Notes: generated by a model not told the origin, from the letters alone. A DNA stretch of 64,000 nt from JAUVXJ01 sp964433755 (GCA_964433755.1 CAYSSR010000001.1:1426001-1490000); one strand, 5' to 3'; shown: positions 52,295 to 61,168, numbered from the stretch's first letter. Made by a program: numbers and translations.

Positions 52295-53079
52295 ACGTCT
52301 ACCTGGTCACCGAAGAAGAACCTTTCTACCTACCTATGTCTGTTGACCGGATCCTTGGCGTACGCGCACCCGACGTAGTCGAGGTCGGCACAGTTCCAGC
52401 AACGTACAGGAACGAAAGCCCCTTGCGGTTCGCCTGGCGTCAGTTCCGATTCATGGGGCTGTCAGGCTTCACGCTGTATGCGCTGGACTACATGCGCTCA
52501 AGCGTGCTGGATCATCTTGAGCGCCTGCGTCTGCTTCGCCCCGCACGCCCCTACTCCGTCGCGATGGCCTGCCGGCGTCATGGCATTCCCTGTCATGACA
52601 TTGCGGACGTGAACGATCACAACTTCCTCAAGCGACTGCTCGCCTTCCATGTGGACATTGTCATCTCGCTCTCTTGCCCGCAGTTGTTCGGTAAGGCCTT
52701 GATGGAGGTGCCGCCGCTAGGCTGTCTCAACGTACACTCTGCCCTCCTCCCCAGGTATCGCGGCTGGTTGCCCACCTTTTGGGTACTGGCAAACGGCGAG
52801 GCTGAGACTGGCGTTACGGTGCAGTACATGGGGCATGAGATCGACGAGGGAGCCACTATCCTACAGCGGGTCGTCCCCATAACGGACGACGATACACTTC
52901 ACTCGCTTATACGACGCTGCAAGCTGGTTGGTGCAGACTTGCTTCTGGATGCACTCGACTTGGTTGAGCAACGCCAGGCTAGACCCCAGCCGCTCAACAT
53001 CGAGGAAGGCAGCTACTACTCATTTCCAACGGCGGACGCAGTAGCACGTTTCCGGGCGCAGCCGCGCCGGTTTCGCTGA
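52291..53079 (+). CDS. Formyltransferase-family protein, likely sugar N-formyltransferase
   Basis: 262 residues. The catalytic core CLNVHSALLPRYRGWLPTFW has the conserved asparagine and histidine (about N148, H150). GVTVQYMGHEIDEGATIL carries the aspartate (about D184) of the Asn-His-Asp set used by 10-formyl-tetrahydrofolate enzymes. It is shorter than methionyl-tRNA formyltransferase and lies within a polysaccharide locus, so N-formylation of an amino sugar is more likely. The start ATG 52291 overlaps the preceding stop. The stop TGA overlaps the ATG of the deacetylase (TGATG). A 4-amino sugar made by the enzymes at 55005 and 56189 is a natural substrate; this is inference. Confidence 0.82.
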   Translation: MNVYLVTEEEPFYLPMSVDRILGVRAPDVVEVGTVPATYRNESPLRFAWRQFRFMGLSGFTLYALDYMRSSVLDHLERLRLLRPARPYSVAMACRRHGIPCHDIADVNDHNFLKRLLAFHVDIVISLSCPQLFGKALMEVPPLGCLNVHSALLPRYRGWLPTFWVLANGEAETGVTVQYMGHEIDEGATILQRVVPITDDDTLHSLIRRCKLVGADLLLDALDLVEQRQARPQPLNIEEGSYYSFPTADAVARFRAQPRRFR

Positions 53080-53954
53080 TGCAAAATGTTCTCACCCTTG
53101 ACATTGAGGACTGGTACCAATCGTCACTAGACATTCTGGGGCCCGGGCATGCTAATGCTCCACGCCCCGTGGCGCCAAGCAGACGCGTGGTGACCAATAC
53201 ACGTCGCCTGCTGCGCATCCTGGCCGAATTCGACACAACCGCCACCTGTTTTGTGCTGGGATCCGTGGCTGAGTCTTACCCAGGCTTGGTCGCCGAAATC
53301 CGTGACGCGGGGCACGAGATCGCCACGCACGGTTACGCGCACCACCTTGTCTACCATCTCACCCCACGAGAGTTCTATGCAGACCTCAGGAGATCCATTG
53401 AGACCCTGGAGCCCCTGATAGACAAACCCGTCCACGGCCACCGGGCTCCGTACTTTTCCATCACGCACAGGTCGCAATGGGCGCTCCGGGTGCTGAGCGA
53501 TTCTGGAATCCAGTACGATTCCAGCATCTTCCCCATACGACGTAGGCTGTACGGCCTCCCCGACTGGGAGGGATTCCCACACACCATTCGCGTAGGGCAG
53601 GGGAGCCTACAGGAGTTTCCCATTTCGACAGTCAGCGTCATGCGCCAGAATATCCCTGTGGGCGGCGGCGGCTACTTCCGCCTTCTGCCCTACTGTATCA
53701 CTCGCTGGGCTGTGCGTGCCATCAACAGGTGCGGCGAACCAGTCGTCTTCTATCTACACCCCTATGAACTGGACACAGGTGAATTGCGTCATCCATTACC
53801 CGACGAGGACTGGGCCGTTCGCAAGGTGCGTCTCACCCAACGGCTCAACCGTGGCAAGACGGAGGGGAAGCTCCGCAAGCTCCTCTCTGACTTTCGGTGG
53901 ACCTCCGTCAGCGACTGGATGGCTGGTCATGAGATCCCTGTGGTGGTCTCATGA
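53079..53954 (+). CDS. Polysaccharide deacetylase of the PEP-CTERM/XrtA-locus type
   Basis: 291 residues. NodB-like fold: NVLTLDIEDWYQSS carries the catalytic/metal aspartate (D8/D11), DAGHEIATHGYAHHLVY the metal histidines, and GHRAPYFSIT the conserved arginine. The C-terminal VVFYLHPYELDTGE resembles the DUF3473 part. This opening (DIEDWYQ) and length are those of the deacetylases usually found in exosortase/PEP-CTERM-linked EPS loci. It removes N-acetyl groups from the polymer or a precursor. Its ATG overlaps the previous stop; its stop overlaps the next start (ATGA at 53951). Confidence 0.87.
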   Translation: MQNVLTLDIEDWYQSSLDILGPGHANAPRPVAPSRRVVTNTRRLLRILAEFDTTATCFVLGSVAESYPGLVAEIRDAGHEIATHGYAHHLVYHLTPREFYADLRRSIETLEPLIDKPVHGHRAPYFSITHRSQWALRVLSDSGIQYDSSIFPIRRRLYGLPDWEGFPHTIRVGQGSLQEFPISTVSVMRQNIPVGGGGYFRLLPYCITRWAVRAINRCGEPVVFYLHPYELDTGELRHPLPDEDWAVRKVRLTQRLNRGKTEGKLRKLLSDFRWTSVSDWMAGHEIPVVVS

Positions 53955-55030
53955 CTAGTCCTCACCTATGGATCGTTCCACCGTTGGCAGCCTTTCTCAG
54001 TTCGCTATCCCTCCCTTTTCTGTTCGCCCCCCTCGCCCCACGCGTGGGCGCCATGGACCAGCCCAAACCGCTATCCATCCACTCCACCCCCACGCCCAGA
54101 ACCGGCGGGCTGGCCGTCCTGGCGGGCTTTCTCGTGGCGCTGGGCCTGGCGCTTGTGGCCGTGCCGGGGCTGAGCGTCGAAGACAAGGTTACTCTGTTGG
54201 GTATCTCCGTCGCGTGTGTCGCCGTCGCCGCCATCGGGCTCCTGGACGACATGGGGCGTATCCCCACCTGGGTGGAGGTCTCCGCCCTGCTGGTCCCAGC
54301 GACCCTGGTGGTGCTCCTTGGTCTCAGGGTAGGCTTTGCACCTTTGGCCTACGTCAGTGTCCCCCTCACCCTCTTCTATCTCGTGGGTGGCTGTTCTTCC
54401 ATCAATCTCCTGGACGGCATGAATGGGATGGCAGGTGGCGTAGCAGGTATCGCGTCCTCCTTCTTCGCCTACCTCTGCCTGGGCCGGGGAGACACCCTGG
54501 GGACAGTGCTCTCCCTGGCCCTCCTCGGCGCGGTGGTGGGCTTCCTGCCCTTCAACTTCCCCCGGGCCACCATCTTCCTGGGGGACAACGGCAGCCTGTT
54601 CGTGGGCTTCCTGCTGGCTATCCTGGCGGCGAGATCGAGCTCCCAGCCCTATCACTTCGGCTCCCTGGCGGGGCCTGTTCTGGTCCTGGTGGTCCCGGTG
54701 GGCGACACCTTCCTGGCGATCATGCGGCGAGTGCTCAACCGGGGACAGGTCCTCTCCGGCGACCGCCGGCACGTCTACGACCTGCTGCGCGCCCGGGGCC
54801 TGGGCGACGTGAAGACCGTCCTGGCCCTGTGGAGCCTGGCCGCCTGCGGAGGGTTCCTCGGCCTGCTGGCCTATGGCCTCGACGACCTCCCTTCTTTCGC
54901 ACTACTCGTCCTTTCCTGTTCCCTGTTCTTTGCCTTCGCGATCTGGCTGGGCGCCGCCAGAGCCGGGCCAGACCCGGCTCAGCGCCCCGCGCCAAGGACC
55001 ACCGATGCAGGTTCCCCTCTCCGGCCCTGA
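53951..55030 (+). CDS. WecA/MraY-like polyprenyl-phosphate sugar-1-phosphate transferase
   Basis: 359 residues with about ten helices. Motifs: DQPKPLSIHSTPTPRTGGLAV (start of family), LLDDMGRIP (about 96-102), SINLLDGMNGMAGG (about 152-165, catalytic aspartate and magnesium site), and FLGDNGSLFVGFLL (about 208). It attaches the first sugar phosphate from a UDP-HexNAc to undecaprenyl phosphate, starting the repeat unit. The last 26 bases overlap the next gene. It opens the distal, higher-GC half of the locus. Confidence 0.92.
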   Translation: MTSPHLWIVPPLAAFLSSLSLPFLFAPLAPRVGAMDQPKPLSIHSTPTPRTGGLAVLAGFLVALGLALVAVPGLSVEDKVTLLGISVACVAVAAIGLLDDMGRIPTWVEVSALLVPATLVVLLGLRVGFAPLAYVSVPLTLFYLVGGCSSINLLDGMNGMAGGVAGIASSFFAYLCLGRGDTLGTVLSLALLGAVVGFLPFNFPRATIFLGDNGSLFVGFLLAILAARSSSQPYHFGSLAGPVLVLVVPVGDTFLAIMRRVLNRGQVLSGDRRHVYDLLRARGLGDVKTVLALWSLAACGGFLGLLAYGLDDLPSFALLVLSCSLFFAFAIWLGAARAGPDPAQRPAPRTTDAGSPLRP

Positions 55031-56216
55031 CATCACAGAGCAAGAGATAGGCCTCATCAACGAGGTCCTCTCCTCGCGCTACCTGAGCATGGGTCCCAGG
55101 ATCGAGGAGTTCGAGGAGGCCATGGCCTCCTACGTGGGGTGCGAGCACGCGGTAGGCGTCTCCTCGGGCACAGCGGGATTACACCTGGCGGTCATCGCCG
55201 CCGGAGTTGGGGAGCGAGACCTGGTCATCACCACCCCCTTCAGCTTCGTGGCCTCGGCCAACTGTCTGCTCTACGAGAGGGCTATCCCCATCTTGGTGGA
55301 CGTCGATCGCCGCACCATGAACCTGGACCCGGCCCTGGTGGGTCAGGCGGCGGCGGACCTGGCGGGGCGCACGGGACACGCCGCCCACTGGCTTCCGCCC
55401 AAGCTCAGAGGTGTCCCGTCGGGCCTGGGGGAGCTGAAGGCTATCCTCCCCGTGCACGTCTTCGGCCAACCCGCCGACATGGAGTTCCTCACCTGGGTCG
55501 CGGACCGGTTCGGCCTGGCGGTGATCGAGGACGCCTGCGAGGCGTTGGGTGCCGAGTACAAAGGGAGCAAGGTGGGGACCCACGGCGACGCCGCGGTGTT
55601 CGCCTTCTACCCCAACAAGCAGATGACCACCGGCGAAGGCGGCATGCTGGTCACCGATCACGAGGAATGGGCGGCGCTGTTCCGCAGCCTGCGCAACCAG
55701 GGGCGGGACGGCACCGGCGCGTGGTTGAACCACGTACGGTTGGGATACAACTATCGCCTCGACGAGTTGAGCGCGGCGCTGGGCGTGGCCCAGATGGGGC
55801 GCATCGAGGAGTTGCTGGCCAAGCGCGAGACAGTGGCCGGATGGTATAACCAGCGTTTGCACGGTATGGAGGGGCTGGAGATTCCTTTCCTCGCGCCCCA
55901 GACCACCCGCATGGGCTGGTTCGTCTATGTCATCCGGCTGGCCTCCTACATCGATCGCGAAGCACTCATGGCTAGCCTGGCACAGCAAGGCGTTCCCTCG
56001 CGTGCCTACTTCCCGGCCATCCATCTCCAGCCCCTCTACCAGGAGGCTTTCGGATACAGGAGAGGCGACTTCCCGGTGGCTGAGGCCGTCGCCTCCTCCA
56101 CGCTGGCGCTGCCCTTTTGCGGGACCATGACGGAGGAAGAGGTGGAGTACGTTTGTCAGACGCTGGAACGATGCCTGGAGAGCGGTGAATGCGTAGGGCG
56201 CTACACCGCTCCCTAG
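55005..56216 (+). CDS. PglE-like sugar-nucleotide aminotransferase (DegT/DnrJ/EryC1)
   Basis: 403 residues. MQVPLSGPDITEQEIGLINEVL starts the family pattern. GVSSGTAGLHLAV binds phosphate, AVIEDACEALGAEYKG holds the pyridine aspartate, and AFYPNKQMTTGEGGMLV the Schiff-base lysine; GYNYRLDELSAALGVAQ is conserved. It should aminate a UDP-4-keto-6-deoxy-HexNAc at C4, the product of the dehydratase encoded next (28-base overlap). Compared with the 35653 aminotransferase it is longer and closer to the PglE/WbpE type. A stretch of about 30 residues after the first third (AAADLAGRTGHAAHWLPPKL) is an unusual insertion. Confidence 0.9.
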   Translation: MQVPLSGPDITEQEIGLINEVLSSRYLSMGPRIEEFEEAMASYVGCEHAVGVSSGTAGLHLAVIAAGVGERDLVITTPFSFVASANCLLYERAIPILVDVDRRTMNLDPALVGQAAADLAGRTGHAAHWLPPKLRGVPSGLGELKAILPVHVFGQPADMEFLTWVADRFGLAVIEDACEALGAEYKGSKVGTHGDAAVFAFYPNKQMTTGEGGMLVTDHEEWAALFRSLRNQGRDGTGAWLNHVRLGYNYRLDELSAALGVAQMGRIEELLAKRETVAGWYNQRLHGMEGLEIPFLAPQTTRMGWFVYVIRLASYIDREALMASLAQQGVPSRAYFPAIHLQPLYQEAFGYRRGDFPVAEAVASSTLALPFCGTMTEEEVEYVCQTLERCLESGECVGRYTAP

Positions 56217-58138
56217 AGCGCTACCTGCCCCTGCTTCCACTGGACGCGGGCAGCATCTTCGTATGCTTCGCCGTGGCGGAGTTGATGCGCTTCGAGGGCG
56301 CCGTGCCCCAGCAGTATCTGGTCTCCTTCTTCCGGGCCATACCCTTCGTCATCTTCCTGTACCTGATCGTCAACGCGGTCGCCGGTCTGTACTCGCGGCT
56401 GTGGAAGTACGCCAGCGCCAGCGAGGTCATCACCGTCATCGCGGCGGGCCTGGTCAGCACAGCCGCGCTGGTCGGCCTGGAGCTGGTCGCGGAGGTCCAA
56501 CCCGCCATCGGCAGGCCGTTGCCCCTGGGGGTGGTCTGCATGGGCGGTCTGCTCTGCATCGGCGCCTTCACCATGACCAGGTACCGCACCCGCTTGCTCA
56601 CGGGACTGGTCGGGCGGATGGAGCCGGTGGTGGGCAGTCACGGGCGGCGACGCGTGCTCATCGTCGGCGCGGGCGAGGCGGGGCAACTCCTGGCCTGGCA
56701 GTTGCAGAACAGAGGTATGAGGCACCAGCACGAGCTGGTGGGCTTCGTGGACGACAATCCCCGTAAGCTGGGCCTGAAGCTCCACGGGGTCAAGGTCCTG
56801 GGAAACAGAAACAACATCTCCCAGTTGGTGCCGGAGAGGAGCGTGGACCTGATCATCGTGGCCATCCACAGGCTCAGCGGCGAGGAGTTCCGCGACATCC
56901 TCTCGCGCTGCCACGATACCTCGGCCCAGGTCAAGGTGCTGCCGGATGCGTTAGAGACGATCAGCGAGGAGAGCCTGGGCACCAGCCTGCGCAGCCCCCG
57001 CGTGGAGGACCTCCTGGGCCGCGAACCGGTGGAGACCGACGCCCTGAGCTGCCGCCAGTTGCTGGCGCGCAAGGTGGTCCTGGTCACCGGTGCGGGCGGC
57101 TCCATCGGCTCGGAGCTGTGCCGCCAGATCCTGCGCTACGGGCCCCGGTGGCTCCTCTTGCTGGACAACAACGAGACGGCGCTGCACGACCTGGAGCAGG
57201 AGCTGGCTCCGGTGGCCGGCACCGCTGGCGTGGAGTGCCTGCTGGCCGACATCTGCCGGCGCGAGAAAGTGGAGCGCGTCTTCCAGTCCTACCAGCCCCA
57301 GGTGGTGTTCCACAGCGCCGCCTACAAGCACGTGCCCAAGATGGAGGAGCACCCCGACGAGGCGGTATGGGTCAATGTCGAGGGCACCAGGATCCTGTGC
57401 ACTCTGGCCGCCAGGCACGGCGTGGAACGTTTCGTCTTCATCTCCACGGACAAGGCGGTGAAGCCCCGTAGCATCATGGGCATCAGCAAGCGCCTGGCCG
57501 AGTTGCTGGTGACCACCCAGGCGCCGATGGATGGCTGCCTGTTCACCGCCGTACGCTTCGGGAACGTGCTGGCGAGTCGCGGCAGCGTGGTGCCCACCTT
57601 CGCCCGCCAGATCGACCAGGGCGGTCCGGTGACCATCACCCACCCCCAGGCGCAGCGTTTCTTCATGACCATCGAGGAGGCCGCCAGTCTGGTGATCCAG
57701 GCGGCGGCGCTCACCGAAGGTGGGGACATCTTCATCCTGGACATGGGCCAGGAGATCAGGATCGAGGATCTGGCCACGAAGATGATCCGGCTGCGCGGCC
57801 TGAGGGTGGGCGACGACGTGGAGGTCGAGTACGTGGGTCTCAGGCCCGGGGAGAAGCTGCGTGAGGAGCTGGTAGGCCCTGACGAGGAGGAGGAGCCTAC
57901 GGCCCATCCCAAGATCGTGCGGGTGGTGAACAACTCCCACACGGTGGACCGCTCCTGGCTGATGGAGCAGGTGGACCAACTGGTGGACCTGGCCGACCAC
58001 CAGAGGAACGGCCTCATCGCTGCTCGGCTCCGCGCTCTCGTCGCCGAGCTGTCCCATACCCCGTCATCCTCCACAGTGGGCACGACGGGTACAGCCGTCC
58101 CGCAGATGGAGAAGCTGGATTCAGAATCTGCCCGCTGA
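56189..58138 (+). CDS. UDP-HexNAc 4,6-dehydratase of the PglF/WbpM/CapD type
   Basis: 649 residues. Four to five N-terminal helices (about 15-130), a first nucleotide-binding fold (VGAGEAGQLLAWQL, about 159-172), then the catalytic SDR domain with VTGAGGSIGSELCRQIL (about 298), VFHSAAYKHVPKMEEHP, STDKAVKPRSIMGISK (about 419-434) where methionine replaces the usual tyrosine, as in the S-M-K triad of WbpM and PglF, and RFGNVLASRGSVVPTF. It turns UDP-GlcNAc into the 4-keto-6-deoxy sugar that the neighbouring aminotransferase uses. Starts inside the aminotransferase gene. Confidence 0.93.
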   Translation: MRRALHRSLERYLPLLPLDAGSIFVCFAVAELMRFEGAVPQQYLVSFFRAIPFVIFLYLIVNAVAGLYSRLWKYASASEVITVIAAGLVSTAALVGLELVAEVQPAIGRPLPLGVVCMGGLLCIGAFTMTRYRTRLLTGLVGRMEPVVGSHGRRRVLIVGAGEAGQLLAWQLQNRGMRHQHELVGFVDDNPRKLGLKLHGVKVLGNRNNISQLVPERSVDLIIVAIHRLSGEEFRDILSRCHDTSAQVKVLPDALETISEESLGTSLRSPRVEDLLGREPVETDALSCRQLLARKVVLVTGAGGSIGSELCRQILRYGPRWLLLLDNNETALHDLEQELAPVAGTAGVECLLADICRREKVERVFQSYQPQVVFHSAAYKHVPKMEEHPDEAVWVNVEGTRILCTLAARHGVERFVFISTDKAVKPRSIMGISKRLAELLVTTQAPMDGCLFTAVRFGNVLASRGSVVPTFARQIDQGGPVTITHPQAQRFFMTIEEAASLVIQAAALTEGGDIFILDMGQEIRIEDLATKMIRLRGLRVGDDVEVEYVGLRPGEKLREELVGPDEEEEPTAHPKIVRVVNNSHTVDRSWLMEQVDQLVDLADHQRNGLIAARLRALVAELSHTPSSSTVGTTGTAVPQMEKLDSESAR

Positions 58139-58167
58139 ATACGCCACAAGAAAGGACTACCTGTCAG

Positions 58168-59418
58168 GTGCATAGAATCGCCCTCCTATCGTTAGTGGTC
58201 TTGCTTGCTGTAACGCTGGCCGGTTGCGCCCAGCCGGCCACGGCGCCCGCGTCCGCGGGCTACACGCCGCCCGCTCAATCCTCGCCTCAGGCCCCGACGA
58301 CCGTCATCGTGCGCCAGGGGAGCCTCACCGAGACGGTGGAGGCCCGGGGACGCGTGGTCTCCGCCAGCGAGGCCCTGCTGAGCTTCGAGCTGGAAGGGGT
58401 GCTGACGCAGGTGCTCGTGGCGCCCGGCGACCAGGTCTCCGAGGGCGCCGTCCTGGCGGAGATCGAGAGTATGGATCGAGAAGGGCGCACCTCCGAGGAG
58501 CAGATCGCCGACGCCCAGTACGGGGTGACCGTGGCCCAGCTCAACCTGGAGCTGGCCCGGGGCCAACTGGCCATCGCCCAGGCCGACGCCGAGCTCTGCG
58601 AGCAGGACGTAGCCCAGGCCGAGACCCGTCTGCGGCAGGCACGGTACGACTATCAACTGGCCTCCTATCTGGAGCAGCCAGACAAGGAGCCTGAAGAGGA
58701 AAGCGACTTCACCCGGTCACAGCGGTGGGCGCTGGAATACGCATCCCTGGCCTACGACAGGGCGGTGGTCACCTGCACGGCGCGAGAGGCCACGGTCGGT
58801 TATCAACAGCTCGCCGTCTCCCTGACGGAGCAGTCTCTGGCCCACGCACAGGAGCTGCTGGCCCGAGCGCGGCGGCGTGCAGAGCAGGCGCAGCTTCGTG
58901 CCCCGTCCTCCGGGATCATCATCTCCTGGGAGAAACGAGTGGGCGAATCGGTGGAGCCGTACGATCCCATCGGAGCCGTGGCCGACCCCGACGTCCTGCG
59001 GCTGGAGGCCTGGGTCTCCGAGGATGACGTGACCAAGGTTGCCCCTGGCCAAGCGGTGGAGGTGTTCCTCGATCTCCGTCCCAACGAGACCTTCGCCGGT
59101 CAGGTGGTGGACGTGGCCACCGAGAGCACGGTCTGGCAAGGCAAGAACGTCTACGTCGTCGACGTGGAGTTCACCGACGCTGAGGACGTCCCCGCCAGCA
59201 TCCGCACCGGAGCCGATTTGGTGATCGAAACCAGGCAGCGCATCGGCGTGCCCCTGGTGCCCAACTCGGCCCTCTTCAGCGAAGACGACCACTACTACGT
59301 AGAGGTGGTGAGAGACGGAGGCCGGGTCAAGGTGGAGGTGCAGGTCGAGGTCTCCGACGGCAGCCACACGGAGATACTGTCCGGCCTGGTAGGAGGAGAG
59401 GAAGTCGTAGTTCCCTAA
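58168..59418 (+). CDS. HlyD-like adaptor lipoprotein
   Basis: 416 residues. Signal with lipobox TLAGC (C20), Pro/Ala/Ser-rich spacer, then the barrel-sandwich half VVSASEALLSFELEGVLTQVLVAPGDQVSEGAVLAEIES, a long coiled-coil (about 105-240) rich in Glu, Gln and Ala, the second half LRAPSSGIIISWEKRVGESVEP, and a beta-barrel (EVFLDLRPNETFAGQVVDVATE). Typical RND/ABC-type membrane-fusion protein, but no matching pump is next to it. In an apparently monoderm host it may join the ABC exporter to the wall. GTG start at 58168. Confidence 0.85.
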   Translation: MHRIALLSLVVLLAVTLAGCAQPATAPASAGYTPPAQSSPQAPTTVIVRQGSLTETVEARGRVVSASEALLSFELEGVLTQVLVAPGDQVSEGAVLAEIESMDREGRTSEEQIADAQYGVTVAQLNLELARGQLAIAQADAELCEQDVAQAETRLRQARYDYQLASYLEQPDKEPEEESDFTRSQRWALEYASLAYDRAVVTCTAREATVGYQQLAVSLTEQSLAHAQELLARARRRAEQAQLRAPSSGIIISWEKRVGESVEPYDPIGAVADPDVLRLEAWVSEDDVTKVAPGQAVEVFLDLRPNETFAGQVVDVATESTVWQGKNVYVVDVEFTDAEDVPASIRTGADLVIETRQRIGVPLVPNSALFSEDDHYYVEVVRDGGRVKVEVQVEVSDGSHTEILSGLVGGEEVVVP

Positions 59419-59453
59419 TGCGGGCGACCGACGTTCACGTGTGAAGTAGCTGA

Positions 59454-59687
59454 GTGCGATTCCTGGCCATCTCGGCGTTACCATACATCGTCTTCTTTCT
59501 CGCCTCTCTCCTTGCCTGGGACTTCATGAGAGAGATGCGCTACGCGGCTTTCGCTGTGACCGCAATGGGGGTCATAGCCCATCTCATAGCCGATCTCGTG
59601 ATCAGGCCGATTGTGTGGCCGGGGGGGATGCCGGACACACGGCGTAGACCTCCACGCGACGCCAGTAAGGGCACAAGAGGTAGGTAG
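59454..59687 (+). CDS. Small two-helix membrane protein
   Basis: 77 residues with two helices (about 3-22 and 31-53) and a basic C-terminal tail (TRRRPPRDASKGTRGR). GTG start at 59454; the ribosome site is weak (GAAG 9-12 bases upstream). It sits between the HlyD-like gene and the second ligase in the same direction and probably belongs to the transcript. Function unknown; the tail could contact nucleic acid or phospholipid. Confidence 0.55.
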   Translation: MRFLAISALPYIVFFLASLLAWDFMREMRYAAFAVTAMGVIAHLIADLVIRPIVWPGGMPDTRRRPPRDASKGTRGR

Positions 59688-59698
59688 CACCTTGCAGG

Positions 59699-61168
59699 AT
59701 GTCTCTTCAGGGGAAGAACAGGATGACAGACCAGCGTTTGAACCAGACAGAGGTGATCTGTCTGCTGGTGGCTGCGCCATTCCTGCTCTTTCCATCGCTG
59801 CTGAGCGTGCCCGCCCTGCTGGTTGTTCTTCTGCCGTGGGTATTGCGGTGGCGAGTTCGTGGCGCTCCCACGGTCCGTACCTCCATGGACGTCCCCATTC
59901 TGTGCCTGCTCTTGATGGTGCCGGTGGCGGTGTGGTGCTCGCCGGTCCCGCAGGAGAGCCTGCGCAAGCTGCTGGGTATCGTGCTGGGGGTGTGCTTCTT
60001 CTATGGGGTAGCCAACGGCGCCCGGACTCGGGGCTGGATGTGGTGCTGGACGCTGTTGCAGGTAGGTGGGGGAGCCGCGATTGCGTTGCTCTCTCTCGTC
60101 GGCACGGACTGGGCCACCTACAAGACCTTGCCTCTCCAGCCACTGTACCAGCGACTGCCGCGATTGCTGCACAACGTTACCTCGTCCGGCGGGGGCGGTT
60201 TCCACCCCAACGAGGTCGGCGGCACCCTGGTGCTGGTAGTGCCGGTGGCGCTGGCGGCGTGCCTGGCCCTGGGGTCCGACAACCCTGGGTGGCAAACAAC
60301 CGCAGTCCACGGCTACGTCGCCTCCCCGCCAGCGGGTACAACTCAGCCCTGGATGAGCCGCCTGTGGTCACGTCCGGTGCTGCTCGCCCTGTCCACGCTG
60401 GCCCTGGCCCTTACCACCTTCGCGTTCGTGCTCACGCAGTCCAGGAGCGCTTACGTGGGGTTGGCCGTGGGTCTGCTGGCCTTTGGCGTGGCCAGAAGCC
60501 GGTGGTTCCTCGTCGCTCTGGTCGTGATCCTGGTGGTGGTCCTGGCCCTGGGATGGCACGTGGGCCTGGAGGAGTCCATCGAGGGGCTGGTGCAGGCCCA
60601 ATCCACCCGTCTGGGAGTAGGCAGGTTCGAGATCTGGAGGAGGGCGGTGGCCCTGATGCAGGACTTCCCGTACACCGGGATCGGTCTCAACGCCTTTCCT
60701 TACGTGAGCGAGGCCCTGTATCCGTATCCACACCGGAGCGCAGCGGGGCTCGTGCCCCACGCCCACAACAACCTGCTGCAAGTAGGAGTGGATCTGGGGG
60801 TCCCTGGCCTGGCAGCCTACGCCGGCCTGCTGGTCGTCTTCGCTCTCTGCGCCTGGAGGATTCACCGGCTCGGCAGGAGCCGGTCGTCGCGCGTTCTGAC
60901 CGCCGGCATCTTCGCCGGTGTCCTGGCCCATCAGGTATACGGGCTGACAGACGCCATCACTCTGGGGGCGAAGCCGGGGTTCTTGCTCTGGATGCTCCTC
61001 GGTCTGATGGCAGCTCTCTATCGCCTGGAGCTCGCGGAGAGCGATGTACAGGCCAGGCGGCCAGAACAGCCGAGCCGCACCCAAGTTGAAGCGCATCCAA
61101 ACACTCGCCGTACGGACGCTCACCTCAGGAAGGGGGAAACCAATGGACCGACGGAAGAAGCTAACTAG
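59699..61168 (+). CDS. O-antigen ligase family protein
   Basis: 489 residues with about twelve helices. Family marks: GGGGFHPNEVGGTLVLVVPVAL, TQSRSAYVGLAVGLLAFG (the R-x-x-Y/W-x-G motif), LGVGRFEIWRRAVALMQDFPYTGIGLNAF (the periplasmic loop), and PHAHNNLLQVGVDLGVPGLAAY, the H-x2-N-x2-L signature. Second protein of this superfamily in the locus, and much closer to the WaaL type than the 42366 one. Likely joins the finished polymer to its surface acceptor. Its last 26 bases overlap the start of the 61143 gene. Confidence 0.9.
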   Translation: MSLQGKNRMTDQRLNQTEVICLLVAAPFLLFPSLLSVPALLVVLLPWVLRWRVRGAPTVRTSMDVPILCLLLMVPVAVWCSPVPQESLRKLLGIVLGVCFFYGVANGARTRGWMWCWTLLQVGGGAAIALLSLVGTDWATYKTLPLQPLYQRLPRLLHNVTSSGGGGFHPNEVGGTLVLVVPVALAACLALGSDNPGWQTTAVHGYVASPPAGTTQPWMSRLWSRPVLLALSTLALALTTFAFVLTQSRSAYVGLAVGLLAFGVARSRWFLVALVVILVVVLALGWHVGLEESIEGLVQAQSTRLGVGRFEIWRRAVALMQDFPYTGIGLNAFPYVSEALYPYPHRSAAGLVPHAHNNLLQVGVDLGVPGLAAYAGLLVVFALCAWRIHRLGRSRSSRVLTAGIFAGVLAHQVYGLTDAITLGAKPGFLLWMLLGLMAALYRLELAESDVQARRPEQPSRTQVEAHPNTRRTDAHLRKGETNGPTEEAN

